Part shown: positions 52,598 to 60,672 of the stretch, one piece after another
How positions within the stretch are numbered: position 1 is the stretch's first letter
Layout: each line of letters starts with the position of its first letter
Notes under the pieces: model-generated
Told to the model about the DNA's origin: nothing
Database searches by the model: none
The model's input: only the letters and a program-made list of their open reading frames with translations
Origin: Streptomyces avicenniae
Lineage (GTDB): Bacteria > Actinomycetota > Actinomycetes > Streptomycetales > Streptomycetaceae
Reading direction: 5' to 3'
Length of the DNA: 64,000 bases
Assembly (NCBI RefSeq): GCF_000719135.1
Contig: NZ_JOEK01000003.1
Span: 310,001-374,000, forward strand
Translations under genes and position numbers: made by a program

Positions 52598-53428
52598 ATG
52601 GGTGCGCGCAAGTCAGAAGTGAAGCCGATGGCACCGGCACGCTGGAGGTTCATGACCGAGCTGGCCAAGCTGCGGGAAGAGAGCGGAATGTCGCTCGGGG
52701 AACTGTCCGACCGGGTCCGGTACGACCGCTCCTACCTCAACCGCCTGGAGCGCGGCGAGCGCTTGGGCGACCTGGAGACGGCCCGGCGCCTGGACGAGGT
52801 GTACGGGACGGGGCGCGGTCTCCAGAACCTGTGGTGGCTGGCCAAGGACGACGCCTACCTCGGCCGCTACCAGCGCTACATGGAGCTTGAGGACACGGCC
52901 CGGATCATTCAGCGATACGTGCCGCAGACGATTCCGGGGCTACTCCAGACCGAGGAGTACGCTCGCGAGCTTCTATGGTCCGTGCCTCACCGCCCCGATG
53001 AAGAGGAAGCTCTGGAAGACCAGCTTTCCCTTCGCCTGGGGCGCCAGCAGATTCTGCGCAGGGACACCTCCCCAGCTCACCTGCGCATTGTGTTGGACGA
53101 GGTGGCATTCGCACGTCCGCTGAGGGACAAAGAAGCGTGGAACCGGCAGCTCCAACGCCTGCTCGACGACGCCCAGCTCCCGAACGTCACGATCCAGGTT
53201 CTTCCGTTGACCGCAGGCCTTCACGATCTACTGGGCGGCTCGCTGACCATCATGTGGCTCCCGGACGGGAGCTCCGCTGCCTATCAGGAGGGCAACAAGT
53301 CGGGCGAAGTGATCGAGGAACCGGGCGAGGTGGAACAGCTCCGTCTCTCCTACGATGAAGTCAGCGCCCGCGCGCTACCTCCCCTGGACTCCTTGGAGTT
53401 CATCCGCAAACTGATGAAGGACGGCTGA
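52598..53428 (+). CDS. XRE-type helix-turn-helix protein (DUF5753)
   Basis: A 276-residue member of the large Streptomyces family with an N-terminal XRE helix-turn-helix (LAKLREESGMSLGELSDRVRYDRSYLNRLERGERL) and a DUF5753 sensor domain (IQRYVPQTIPGLLQTEEYARELL ... LRIVLDEVAFARPL ... ITIQVLPLTAGLH-like). ATG 52598 is preceded by AGGGGATC; the TTG at 52559 lacks a site. These proteins (WhiJ-like) pair with DUF397 proteins, as here with the next gene 4 bases away. The local codon use is less GC-biased than its neighbours, hinting at transfer. Confidence 0.92.
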   Translation: MGARKSEVKPMAPARWRFMTELAKLREESGMSLGELSDRVRYDRSYLNRLERGERLGDLETARRLDEVYGTGRGLQNLWWLAKDDAYLGRYQRYMELEDTARIIQRYVPQTIPGLLQTEEYARELLWSVPHRPDEEEALEDQLSLRLGRQQILRRDTSPAHLRIVLDEVAFARPLRDKEAWNRQLQRLLDDAQLPNVTIQVLPLTAGLHDLLGGSLTIMWLPDGSSAAYQEGNKSGEVIEEPGEVEQLRLSYDEVSARALPPLDSLEFIRKLMKDG

Positions 53429-53432
53429 CGAC

Positions 53433-53630
53433 ATGCTCACTCCCGGAGCCGACATGAGCGCCGCGCGCTGGCGCAAGTCCAGCTACAGCAACGGGGGAGC
53501 CGACAACTGTGTAGAGGTCGCCGACGGCTTCGCCCTCGTCGTGCCGGTCCGTGACTCGAAGGCGCCCGACCACGTCCTGACCATGCCCACCGCCTCTTGG
53601 CGCGCGTTCGTCGGCCTGGTCAAGAACTGA
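53433..53630 (+). CDS. DUF397 domain protein
   Basis: A 65-residue partner of the preceding XRE protein. The family core is ARWRKSSYSNGGADNCVEVAD, then LVVPVRDSKAPDHVLTMPTASWRAFVGLVK. In WhiJ-like systems the DUF397 protein relieves or directs the DNA-binding partner. ATG 53454, with GGAG 5 bases before it, is a better-supported start than ATG 53433. Confidence 0.9.
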   Translation: MLTPGADMSAARWRKSSYSNGGADNCVEVADGFALVVPVRDSKAPDHVLTMPTASWRAFVGLVKN

Positions 53631-53760
53631 GGTCGCGTACCGGTTCGCATCAAGGCGTCGAGGCTGTGCCTGGTGAGGCGGGGACCGTAGCCCGGCTGAG
53701 GCGGAGAGTTGTCGAGGACTCCGGCGGGCTTCCGGCCCGGAAGGCGGCGGCCGGTGATTC

Positions 53761-53789
53761 CGGGCTACCACCGGATGGAGGGTAGCCCG
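53761..53789. terminator. Terminator between DUF397 gene and the cluster regulator
   Basis: CGGGCTACC (53761-53769) is exactly complementary to GGTAGCCCG (53781-53789) around an 11-base loop, located between convergent genes. Confidence 0.7.
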
Positions 53790-53857
53790 CGGGAGAGCGG
53801 ACCGTCCGGTCCCCACGGCGGGTCAGCGGACGAGAAGTCGGTGAAGCCGCAGGCAGG

Positions 53858-55231
53858 TCAGGCGGAGCCGAGGAAGCCGACGGCTCGTTCATCGAGTTCG
53901 ACCGCGTAGCGCAGTCCGCGGATGCGGTAGGGGGAGAGATCGCGGCGCAGGTTCCGGACGGCTTTTCGGGTGCGGGCGGAGGCGACGCCGTCCATGTGGT
54001 CCATGGCCCGCGACCACGTCGCGCACGCCTCTTCGACGCCGCCCTGCTTGAGCTGGGACTCGGCGGCGGCGACCAGGTCGAGGGCGACGATGCGGGCGTA
54101 GGTACCGGCCGGGCGGGAGGCGGCGGCCCGGGCGTAGTGCTGTCCGGCACGCCGGTGGTCGCCGAGGGCCTGGTGGACCTTGGCGGTGCGGGACGCGACG
54201 GTGGCCTCCGGCGGGCCCCAGGCCAACGCCCAGAACGGCACGTCTTCGCCGCGGCCGACGTCCAGAGCGGCGCGTGCGGCCTGGACTTCGGCGACGGCCT
54301 GGCGGCGTCGGCCGGTCTGGGCCAGGGCGTGGGCATGGGTGATGTGGAACAGCGCCTCGGCGCGGGCCGGAACGTGCCCGGCGGCCCGCTCCAGCCCCGT
54401 CTGGGCGAGGTCCAGGCAGCGCTCGGGCCGGTGGAGCTTGATCCCCTGCTGGGACATGGTGCGCATGACGAACCCGTCCTGGCCCGGCTCGCCGGACTCC
54501 ACCGCCAGGGCGAAGGACTGCATGTAGTACCGCTGCGCGAGACCCTGCTCGCCTGAGTCGTACGCCTTCCATCCGGCGAGGTGGGCGGCGGAGGAGGCGA
54601 CGGAGAGCATCTGGCGGCGCAGGTCGTCGGTGCGGAAGCGGGCCCTGCACAGCGGGGCGACATCGGTGATGAGGTACTGCACGAACGCGGCCCGTCCGTG
54701 CTGGCCGCCGAGGCGTTCGTCCATCTCGGTGAACAGGGCGACCATGTCGCGGACGGCAGTGATCTCCGCCGCTCCCACCGTGGCGCCGCCGCGGGCCGCG
54801 GCGGCGCGCTCGGCCGTCTCCTTGACGTGGCCGAGGGGCCGCACGGTGGCGGCCATGGAATAGGCGGAGGCGGTCAGGAACCGGCGTCGGCGCACGTCAG
54901 CCTCTCCGATCGTCGCGAGTACCCCGACCGGGTCCGGGCCGAGGGCCAAGCCGATGCTTTCATCCTCACCGCCGAGGGGGGAAGGAAGCCCGAGGTCTTC
55001 GAAGGTGACGCGGCGGCCCAACCGGCGGGAGAGCGCTTCGGCGAGGTAGCGGATGGTGGCCTCTTCCGGCACTACTCCGCACACCCAGTGGTGGACCGCG
55101 GACTTGTTGGTGGCCGGACGCTCTCCTGTCTCGGCCGCAACGGCGCGCACGGACCGGGCAGTGGCCTCGTACGTCAGCCTCGCCTCGTCCAGAAGTTCCC
55201 TGAGCTGGTGGTTCGGTGTGCGCTTCGACAT
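53858..55231 (-). CDS. HTH/TPR-type regulator next to the lasso cluster
   Basis: A 457-residue protein. The N-terminal 75 residues read as an XRE-like helix-turn-helix (LRELLDEARLTYEATARSVRAVAAETGERPATNKSAVHHWVCG, then ATIRYLAEALSRRLGRRV). The rest is a long alpha-helical region with TPR-like pairs (LSVASSAAHLAGWKAYDSGEQGLAQRYYMQSFALA, RAEALFHITHAHALAQTGRRRQAV). This architecture is frequent beside Streptomyces RiPP clusters and recalls peptide-sensing regulators. It is divergent from the lasso precursor gene across 142 bases, so it probably controls the cluster; the ligand is unknown. Confidence 0.85.
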   Translation of the reverse strand: MSKRTPNHQLRELLDEARLTYEATARSVRAVAAETGERPATNKSAVHHWVCGVVPEEATIRYLAEALSRRLGRRVTFEDLGLPSPLGGEDESIGLALGPDPVGVLATIGEADVRRRRFLTASAYSMAATVRPLGHVKETAERAAAARGGATVGAAEITAVRDMVALFTEMDERLGGQHGRAAFVQYLITDVAPLCRARFRTDDLRRQMLSVASSAAHLAGWKAYDSGEQGLAQRYYMQSFALAVESGEPGQDGFVMRTMSQQGIKLHRPERCLDLAQTGLERAAGHVPARAEALFHITHAHALAQTGRRRQAVAEVQAARAALDVGRGEDVPFWALAWGPPEATVASRTAKVHQALGDHRRAGQHYARAAASRPAGTYARIVALDLVAAAESQLKQGGVEEACATWSRAMDHMDGVASARTRKAVRNLRRDLSPYRIRGLRYAVELDERAVGFLGSA

Positions 55232-55244
55232 CGGCGCCCGCCTC

Positions 55245-55259
55245 GTATACCCGATATAC
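55245..55259. promoter_or_regulatory. Operator-like dyad in the regulator/lasso intergenic region
   Basis: GTATA-CCCGA-TATAC is an AT-rich dyad in GC-rich DNA, 14-28 bases upstream of the HTH/TPR gene. A hairpin-like GAACTCCCC...GGGGTTC lies further on (55288-55306). Either could be bound by the adjacent regulator. Confidence 0.45.
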
Positions 55260-55373
55260 CGCTCCGCCGGTCTCTCACCGTACCCGCGAACTCCCCTACG
55301 GGGTTCACTTCTTGCAGAACACCGGTGACGGACAGTCCGCCACCGGGAGAGCTTGCGAAAGGAGGTGAGCGCG

Positions 55374-55508
55374 ATGGAGCAGCAGACCGCCGAGGTCTAC
55401 GCCCCGCCCCTCGTGCTGGACGCCGGTGATGTCACCGAGGTGACGTTGGGGTCGAACAACTTCGACACCGCGGACGACACCCAGTACGTCAAGTCCGAGG
55501 ACGACTGA
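55374..55508 (+). CDS. Lasso peptide precursor
   Basis: A 44-residue precursor not long enough for usual gene finders. The leader (residues 1-25) matches the lasso consensus YxxPxLxxxGxxxxxTxG as YAPPLVLDAGDVTEVTLG, with threonine at position -2. The predicted core is GSNNFDTADDTQYVKSEDD (19 residues), with glycine 1 and a ring-closing aspartate at position 9, so the ring is GSNNFDTAD. Asp6-Thr7 within the ring is the pair modified to aspartimide in cellulonodin-2-type peptides. AAAGGAGGTGAG is a perfect ribosome site. The core is very acidic. It is followed by a strong hairpin and the cyclase gene. Confidence 0.92.
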   Translation: MEQQTAEVYAPPLVLDAGDVTEVTLGSNNFDTADDTQYVKSEDD

Positions 55509-55523
55509 CGCCGATACGGCCCA

Positions 55524-55565
55524 GGGCCGGGTCCGGGGACTCCAGCCATGCCCCGGGCCCGGCTC
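55524..55565 (+). terminator. Attenuator hairpin between lasso precursor and cyclase genes
   Basis: Arms 55524-55538 (GGGCCGGGTCCGGGG) and 55551-55565 (CCCCGGGCCCGGCTC) form a 15-bp stem with two G-U pairs and a 12-base loop. It starts 15 bases after the precursor stop. It would yield abundant precursor message and less cyclase message from one promoter. Confidence 0.7.
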
Positions 55566-55602
55566 GCACGCCTGCTTCCAGGACGAGGGACGAAGGAGTG
55601 AG

Positions 55603-57438
55603 TTGACGTTGAGGTGGTGCACAGGGTGGGTGGGACGGTCGGCGCCCGGCGTACGGCCGCTGGACGGCCGGAAGGTGCCTGGCTGGGACGCGGTGTGGTC
55701 GGTGGGGCAGCCCGCCGACCGCGTGCGGACGGCGCGCGCGGGCGATACCGCACTCGTCGTGGTCGGGGAGTGCGGGGCGGATGACGCTCAGCTCGCCGCC
55801 GGTCTGCGCCTGGTCCGGGCCGCCCGCTGGCGGGATCTCACCTGCTGGCCCGGCTCCTACCTGGTCGTCGCGGTACACGGGCCGCTGACCGTGGTGATCG
55901 GCGACCTGTCCGGGCAGCACCCGGTCCACTGGCGCCGGAAGGACGGCGGGGTGTGGTGGGCGAACGCGGCCTCCGCCCTGGCCGCCCTGGACACCGCGCC
56001 GGTCGATCAGGTCACACTCGCGGCGCATCTGGCCATCGGCCAGCCCGATGTTCTCGCCGAGCGGTCGCTGTTCCGCGACATCCACCGGGTATCGCCCGGC
56101 CGCCTCCTGCGCATCGAGGCCGACGTCCTGGCAGTCGAACGGTTCGAGCCCGCCGAGTACGAGCCGGTCCCGCTCGCTGAGGCGGCGCCCAGGGTCGGGG
56201 CGGCACTACGGCTCGCGGTCGCCGCCCGGCTCGACGGCCACCGGCCGGTGAGCTGCGATCTGGCCGGGATGGACTCCACCACCCTGACCTGCCTGGCGGC
56301 CGGGCACGGGGCAGTGACGGCCACCACGTTCACCGACCCGCGCATCCGCGACGACGACCTGGCCTTCGCCCGCCGCATCGCCGCCACCGTGCCCGGCCTG
56401 CGGCACCGCGTCGTCACCGGGGAGGCGGGCACCGCCTACTACAGCGGCCTGGACGACCTCTCCCACCTGCCGTCCACCGACGCCCCGAACCCGTACACGG
56501 TCACCGCGGCGATCAAGCGCGCCGTGCTGGCCGCCGCCACCCACCGGGGACCGGGACTGCACTTCACCGGTACCGGCGGCGACACCGTGCTCTCCGCGAC
56601 CGGTTACCTGCCGGACCTGCTCCGCGCCCGCTCCTACCGAACAGCATTCGCCCACGCGCAGGCCCGCGCCCGCATCGGCCGAACCTCGGTATGGGCCGTG
56701 CTGCGGCGGGCCCACCCGGCATCCCGAACCACCTTCCCGGGCTCTCTCCGGCTCGCCGCCGCCGAGTTGCGCCGTCCGGCCCGTCCCTGGGATCCGAACC
56801 ACCGGCCTCCGCAGACCTTCACGCCGTTGCTGGCCACCGCCGCATGGATGACTCCGTACGGCCGCGACCTGCTTGCCGACGTCCTCGACCACGCCGCCGA
56901 CGGCACCACGGCGGCGCCGGAGTGGCTGGCCTCGTGGACCGACCGGCAGGACCTGCTCCACCTGGGCGCGGACATGAACGGGTGGCGGGCGCTCGCCGAG
57001 GGCGAGTTCGGTACCGAGCTGGCCTCCCCCTACCTGGACAACGAGGTGATCCGCATCTGTCTGGCCGTCCCGCCCGCTGAACGCGGCGCCCCCGGAACGT
57101 TCAAGCCGCTGCTGGCCGCCGCCTTCCCGAACGGACCCGTACCGGCCTTCGTGCTCCAGCGGGTGACGAAGGGCGGGTTCAACGGCGTCTCCTACGCGGG
57201 CTTGCGCGAGCACGCGCCCACCATCCGTGCCCTGCTCGGCCCCGATTCCCGCCTCGCCGCTCTCGGCCTGGCCGACTTCGGACCTGTGGCGGCGGTGCTC
57301 CGGCGTGCCGCCGCCGGGCAGCGCGCGCCGCAGGGCTCCGTGCACCTGGCGGTCGCGGCCGAGGTGTGGCTGCGGCAACTCGACGTCCGCCCCGCTGCCT
57401 GGTGGGAGGAGGTGACCAGCCGTGTGGCGGCTGAGTGA
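55603..57438 (+). CDS. Lasso peptide cyclase (asparagine synthetase-like, C protein)
   Basis: This 611-residue macrolactam synthetase activates the ring aspartate with ATP and joins it to the core's N-terminus. The N-terminal glutaminase-like domain lacks the nucleophilic Cys2 (it starts MTLRWC), as in lasso cyclases. The synthetase domain has the ATP-pyrophosphate loop as DLAGMDST (about 219-226), LHFTGTGGDTVLS and FGTELASPYLDNEVIRICLAVP. TTG 55603 follows AAGGAG by 4 bases. It overlaps the next gene by 17 bases. Confidence 0.93.
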   Translation: MTLRWCTGWVGRSAPGVRPLDGRKVPGWDAVWSVGQPADRVRTARAGDTALVVVGECGADDAQLAAGLRLVRAARWRDLTCWPGSYLVVAVHGPLTVVIGDLSGQHPVHWRRKDGGVWWANAASALAALDTAPVDQVTLAAHLAIGQPDVLAERSLFRDIHRVSPGRLLRIEADVLAVERFEPAEYEPVPLAEAAPRVGAALRLAVAARLDGHRPVSCDLAGMDSTTLTCLAAGHGAVTATTFTDPRIRDDDLAFARRIAATVPGLRHRVVTGEAGTAYYSGLDDLSHLPSTDAPNPYTVTAAIKRAVLAAATHRGPGLHFTGTGGDTVLSATGYLPDLLRARSYRTAFAHAQARARIGRTSVWAVLRRAHPASRTTFPGSLRLAAAELRRPARPWDPNHRPPQTFTPLLATAAWMTPYGRDLLADVLDHAADGTTAAPEWLASWTDRQDLLHLGADMNGWRALAEGEFGTELASPYLDNEVIRICLAVPPAERGAPGTFKPLLAAAFPNGPVPAFVLQRVTKGGFNGVSYAGLREHAPTIRALLGPDSRLAALGLADFGPVAAVLRRAAAGQRAPQGSVHLAVAAEVWLRQLDVRPAAWWEEVTSRVAAE

Positions 57439-57727
57439 GGACGCGCATCCGGTCCTGACCGATGACGGCGGCGCCATCCTGAACGCACGTACCGGCCGGT
57501 GGACCCACCTGACGCCGACCGCTGCGGCGGCCGTGATGCTCCTGTGCGCCTCCACCACCGTGGAGGAGGCGGCCGGGCAGTACGCCCAGCGCTACGGGCT
57601 CACCCCCGGCCGGGCGGCGGCCGACGTCACCATGGTGGCCGACGCCCTCACCGCTGCCGGGCTCGTCGGGGACTGCCCGCAACCGGGAGCACGGCGAAGC
57701 CGGTTCCGCCGGGGGTGGTGGCGGTGA
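57422..57727 (+). CDS. Lasso leader-binding protein (PqqD-like RRE, B1 protein)
   Basis: A 101-residue RiPP recognition element with the PqqD fold. The beta part is HPVLTDDGGAILNARTGRWTHLTPTAAAAVMLL and the helical part is STTVEEAAGQYAQRYGLTPGRAAADVTMVADALTAAGLV. It binds the YxxPxL leader and presents the precursor to the peptidase and cyclase. It starts inside the cyclase gene and overlaps the peptidase gene by 4 bases (GTGA). The C-terminus is Arg-rich. Confidence 0.92.
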   Translation: MWRLSEDAHPVLTDDGGAILNARTGRWTHLTPTAAAAVMLLCASTTVEEAAGQYAQRYGLTPGRAAADVTMVADALTAAGLVGDCPQPGARRSRFRRGWWR

Positions 57728-58146
57728 CCACCATCCAGGCGTACACGGCCCACCGGGCCGGGACCTTCACCGAACGGTGCGCGGCCCGGCTGGGACTGGC
57801 CGCCGCCCTGGTGCTGCTGAGGTTGCCGTTCCGGTACACCGTTCGCGTCGTGCGGCTCGCCCGATGCGCCGGCCGCCGGCCGCTGGCCCGGGGCCGCGCC
57901 GAGGAACTGGTATCGGCGGTGCGGTACGTCGGCCGCCGCTGGCCCGTGCGGATCGCCTGCATGGAGTCGAGTCTCGGCGCCGTGCTGGCCGCAGCGATCC
58001 TTCGCCGTCGTCTCACCTGGTGCCTCGGGGCGCGATTCACCCCGCCGCCGGTGGAGTACCACGCCTGGGCGGAGATCCCGGTCCACGGACCGGTGGGTGA
58101 GTACACGACCGGTGGGTGGCACCACCACACCGCCCTCCAGATCTGA
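57724..58146 (+). CDS. Lasso leader peptidase (transglutaminase-like, B2 protein)
   Basis: A 140-residue cysteine protease that removes the leader before threading. The conserved core RIACMESSLGAVLAAAILRRR holds the catalytic cysteine (C79), and GARFTPPPVEYHAWAEI holds the histidine (H113); the acidic third residue is not certain (E126 possible). A hydrophobic N-terminal helix (LGLAAALVLLRLPF) is common in B2 proteins. GTG 57724 overlaps the B1 stop. Confidence 0.92.
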   Translation: MTTIQAYTAHRAGTFTERCAARLGLAAALVLLRLPFRYTVRVVRLARCAGRRPLARGRAEELVSAVRYVGRRWPVRIACMESSLGAVLAAAILRRRLTWCLGARFTPPPVEYHAWAEIPVHGPVGEYTTGGWHHHTALQI

Positions 58147-58227
58147 TCAGGGCAACGGCCGGACGTGTCCTTCACCCGGCCGGGTCAGTTGAGCACACGA
58201 GTTCCCCATTCCTCCGAGGAGTGAAGA

Positions 58228-59277
58228 GTGTTGAGCGCACCCGCCGTCGATGTCCCCGTGGCACCCGAGGTCACCCAGGCCGCCGAGACCGTGCCGGAGA
58301 AGCACTACACCCACCACGACGGGCGCGGTCCCACCGTGCACCGCACCAACCCCGTCTTCGTCCACCGCGACATCTCCCACCTCGCCGTCGCCGACGGCAT
58401 GAACGTGCTGGAGATCGGCACCGGCTCGGGCTACTCCGGCGCTCTTCTCGCCCACCTCACCGGCCCGGCCGGGTCGGTGACCAGTGTGGACATCGACGGC
58501 TACCTCACCCGTTGGGCCAACCTCATCCACCACCGGCGCGGCCTCACCCAGATCCGCTGTCACACCGCCGACGGCACCGGCGGTTACCCGGATGCCGGGC
58601 CGTACGACCGGATCGGCGCTTGGTGCGCGCCGCCGCTGCTGCCGAAGGCGTGGGTGGACCAGAGCACCGAGGGCGGCCGGATCGTCTCCACCCTCCCCGT
58701 CGCCCCCGTCCCGGACCTGACCGTCCTCGCCGTCCTCCGCGTCACCGGTGGTCGGCCGGAGATCGAGGCCGTCACCGGCGGCAATTACATCGACACCACC
58801 CCCTCCCCGAAGGTCGATCTCGACCTGCCCGGCCGTTGGATCGACTGGGAGACCCGGACGCCTGACCACTGCTGGATCTCCATCGCCTGGCGTGGCCGGG
58901 ACGACTGGCACCACGCCGGTGCCCGCGCCGCCCTGGAACGGCTCGCTGATCCCGCCCACACCGAGCCCGCCCCGGCTGAGGTGTCGTGGAAGCCGCTCCA
59001 GTACTGGGCCGCCGCCACGGCGGACGAGGGTCTGACCCTCGCCCGCTTCGACGGCGGCATGGTGTTCGGGCACTCCACCGCCGCCTCCGCCGCTGCCCTC
59101 ACCAAGGACGGTCGGCTCATCGCGGACGCCCCCGACTCGCCCTCCCTGGCCGTCGTCCGCGGTTGGATCGACGGCTGGAACGCCGCCGGGCGCCTCGCTC
59201 GCGACGACTACACACCCCTCCTCGTCCCCGCTGACGGGCCGGACGGCACTGGCTGGAACCTGCGGCTGACCCGTTAG
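58228..59277 (+). CDS. PIMT-like methyltransferase 1 of the lasso cluster
   Basis: A 349-residue SAM-dependent methyltransferase related to protein-L-isoaspartate O-methyltransferases. Motif I is VLEIGTGSGYSGALL (residues 60-74), followed by SVTSVDIDGYL and GPYDRIGAWCAPPLLPKAW. Only 59 residues precede motif I, and they lack the usual PIMT substrate-binding SxxxxP segment and the preceding helices. The C-terminal 180 residues are an added domain with many Trp/His (YWAAATADEGLTLARFDGG, LVPADGPDGTGWNLRL). It is 81 bases after the peptidase gene. It may modify the lasso ring, or bind it, or act on a different residue than methyltransferase 2. Confidence 0.85.
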   Translation: MLSAPAVDVPVAPEVTQAAETVPEKHYTHHDGRGPTVHRTNPVFVHRDISHLAVADGMNVLEIGTGSGYSGALLAHLTGPAGSVTSVDIDGYLTRWANLIHHRRGLTQIRCHTADGTGGYPDAGPYDRIGAWCAPPLLPKAWVDQSTEGGRIVSTLPVAPVPDLTVLAVLRVTGGRPEIEAVTGGNYIDTTPSPKVDLDLPGRWIDWETRTPDHCWISIAWRGRDDWHHAGARAALERLADPAHTEPAPAEVSWKPLQYWAAATADEGLTLARFDGGMVFGHSTAASAAALTKDGRLIADAPDSPSLAVVRGWIDGWNAAGRLARDDYTPLLVPADGPDGTGWNLRLTR

Positions 59278-59311
59278 CACCGGGCAGCTTTGAGGCGGAA
59301 GGAGCATCGGG

Positions 59312-60538
59312 GTGTCCGAGACATCGGCGGCCAGTGCCGCTGAGCTGCGCGCCGCTCTGGTGCGGGCGCTGCGAGAGGCCCGGCGGATCACCAGCCCGCA
59401 GGTGACCGAGGCGTTCGCCGCCGTTCCCCGGCATGTTTTCCTGCCGGGGACCGGGCTGGAGGACGCCTACCGCGACGACGCTGTGTTCACCAAGCGCGCT
59501 GCGGACGGCAGGCCGCTGAGTTCGGTCTCCGCGCCCTGGCTGGTCGCCACCATGCTGGAACGCCTTGCGCCACGCGCGGGGGACCGGGTGCTGGAAGTGG
59601 GGTCCGGCGGATACAACGCGGCGCTGTTGCGGCACGTGGTCGGCTCCACCGGATCGGTGACCAGTATGGACATCGATCCCGACGTGACCGGCCGCGCCGA
59701 GGTGTGCCTCAAGCAGGCCGGGTTCTCCGATGTCCGGCTGGTGACGGGCGACGGCACCACGGGAGTGCCCGACGGGTTCCCGTACGACCGGCTGGTGGTG
59801 ACCGTGCAGGCGACCGAGATCGCTTCGGCGTGGCTGGATCAGCTGACCGGTGACGGGCGCATGGTCGTGCCGATGCGGCTCCGCGGGCTGGGGCGGTTGC
59901 TGACGTTCACCCGTGAACGGGCCGGTCTGTGGCGTGGTGATGGTTGGGAGCAGTGCGGGTTCGTCGCGATGCAGGGGCCCGGGGCCCGTGACCCGGTGGC
60001 CACCGCCGTCCTGGCCGACGGGGTGCGGTTGCGGTGGGACGGCGGGGCGGCACCTGACCCGGTCCGGCTCGCGACGGCCTTCCGCGCCGAGGGACGCGAG
60101 GTGTGGAGCGGGGTGACCGTCACTGCCACCGAGGGGAGCCGGGCGGTGCTGGACCTGTGGCTGGCGACCACACTCGACGCCTTCGGCCGCCTGCACACGT
60201 CCTCCTCCGCCGTGCCGCAGGTGCTGCCCGGCGGCACCCCGGCCACCTGGGGGCCGGACACACTCGCCTACCTGGTCATGCGTCCGGTGCACGGGGACGC
60301 CACCCGGTTCGAGTACGGCGTCGCCTGGCACGGCTCCGATGCCGGGGTGGCTGAGGCGGTTGCCGAGCAACTGCGGGCGTGGGACCGCGATCACCGGGGC
60401 GGACCGGGCCCGGTGCTGTACATCGGCGCGGCGTCTGACGACGAAGCGACGTGCGTGAGGCGGATGTCGGAGCGCTCCGGACCGCGCCTCGTGCTGGCCT
60501 GGCCTCGAAGCGCGGCCTGTTCGGGGCCACGCCTGTAA
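59312..60538 (+). CDS. PIMT-like methyltransferase 2 of the lasso cluster (predicted aspartimide former)
   Basis: A 408-residue PIMT homologue with a full N-terminal region: ITSPQVTEAFAAVPRHVFLP, DAYRDDAVFTK and the PIMT substrate segment LSSVSAPWLVATMLERL. Motif I is VLEVGSGGYNAALL (93-106), then VTSMDIDPDVTGRA and PYDRLVVTVQATEIASAWLDQL. A C-terminal domain of about 190 residues resembles those of RiPP-associated PIMTs (including the FxLD-system type). In characterised lasso systems such enzymes methylate a ring aspartate, which then closes to an aspartimide. It is the best candidate for modifying Asp6 of the core. GTG start with GGAAGGAG upstream. Confidence 0.88.
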   Translation: MSETSAASAAELRAALVRALREARRITSPQVTEAFAAVPRHVFLPGTGLEDAYRDDAVFTKRAADGRPLSSVSAPWLVATMLERLAPRAGDRVLEVGSGGYNAALLRHVVGSTGSVTSMDIDPDVTGRAEVCLKQAGFSDVRLVTGDGTTGVPDGFPYDRLVVTVQATEIASAWLDQLTGDGRMVVPMRLRGLGRLLTFTRERAGLWRGDGWEQCGFVAMQGPGARDPVATAVLADGVRLRWDGGAAPDPVRLATAFRAEGREVWSGVTVTATEGSRAVLDLWLATTLDAFGRLHTSSSAVPQVLPGGTPATWGPDTLAYLVMRPVHGDATRFEYGVAWHGSDAGVAEAVAEQLRAWDRDHRGGPGPVLYIGAASDDEATCVRRMSERSGPRLVLAWPRSAACSGPRL

Positions 60539-60672
60539 GTCGTCCCGGCCCTGTCGGCCCAGGGGCAGCCGATCAACGGCGGCTCGGCGTGACCCACCCG
60601 ACGGCCGGGGGCACGGCACGATGCGGCGTTTCCGCTTGTCTCGCCGGACGACCCCCGGCTGAGGTAGGTGGA

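Noticed and set aside
55374..55508. Precursor as an FxLD-type lanthipeptide
   Set aside because: It contains LVLD, and methyltransferase 2 resembles FxLD-system enzymes, but there is no lanthipeptide dehydratase or cyclase and no Cys in the core, while all lasso enzymes and the lasso leader motif are present.
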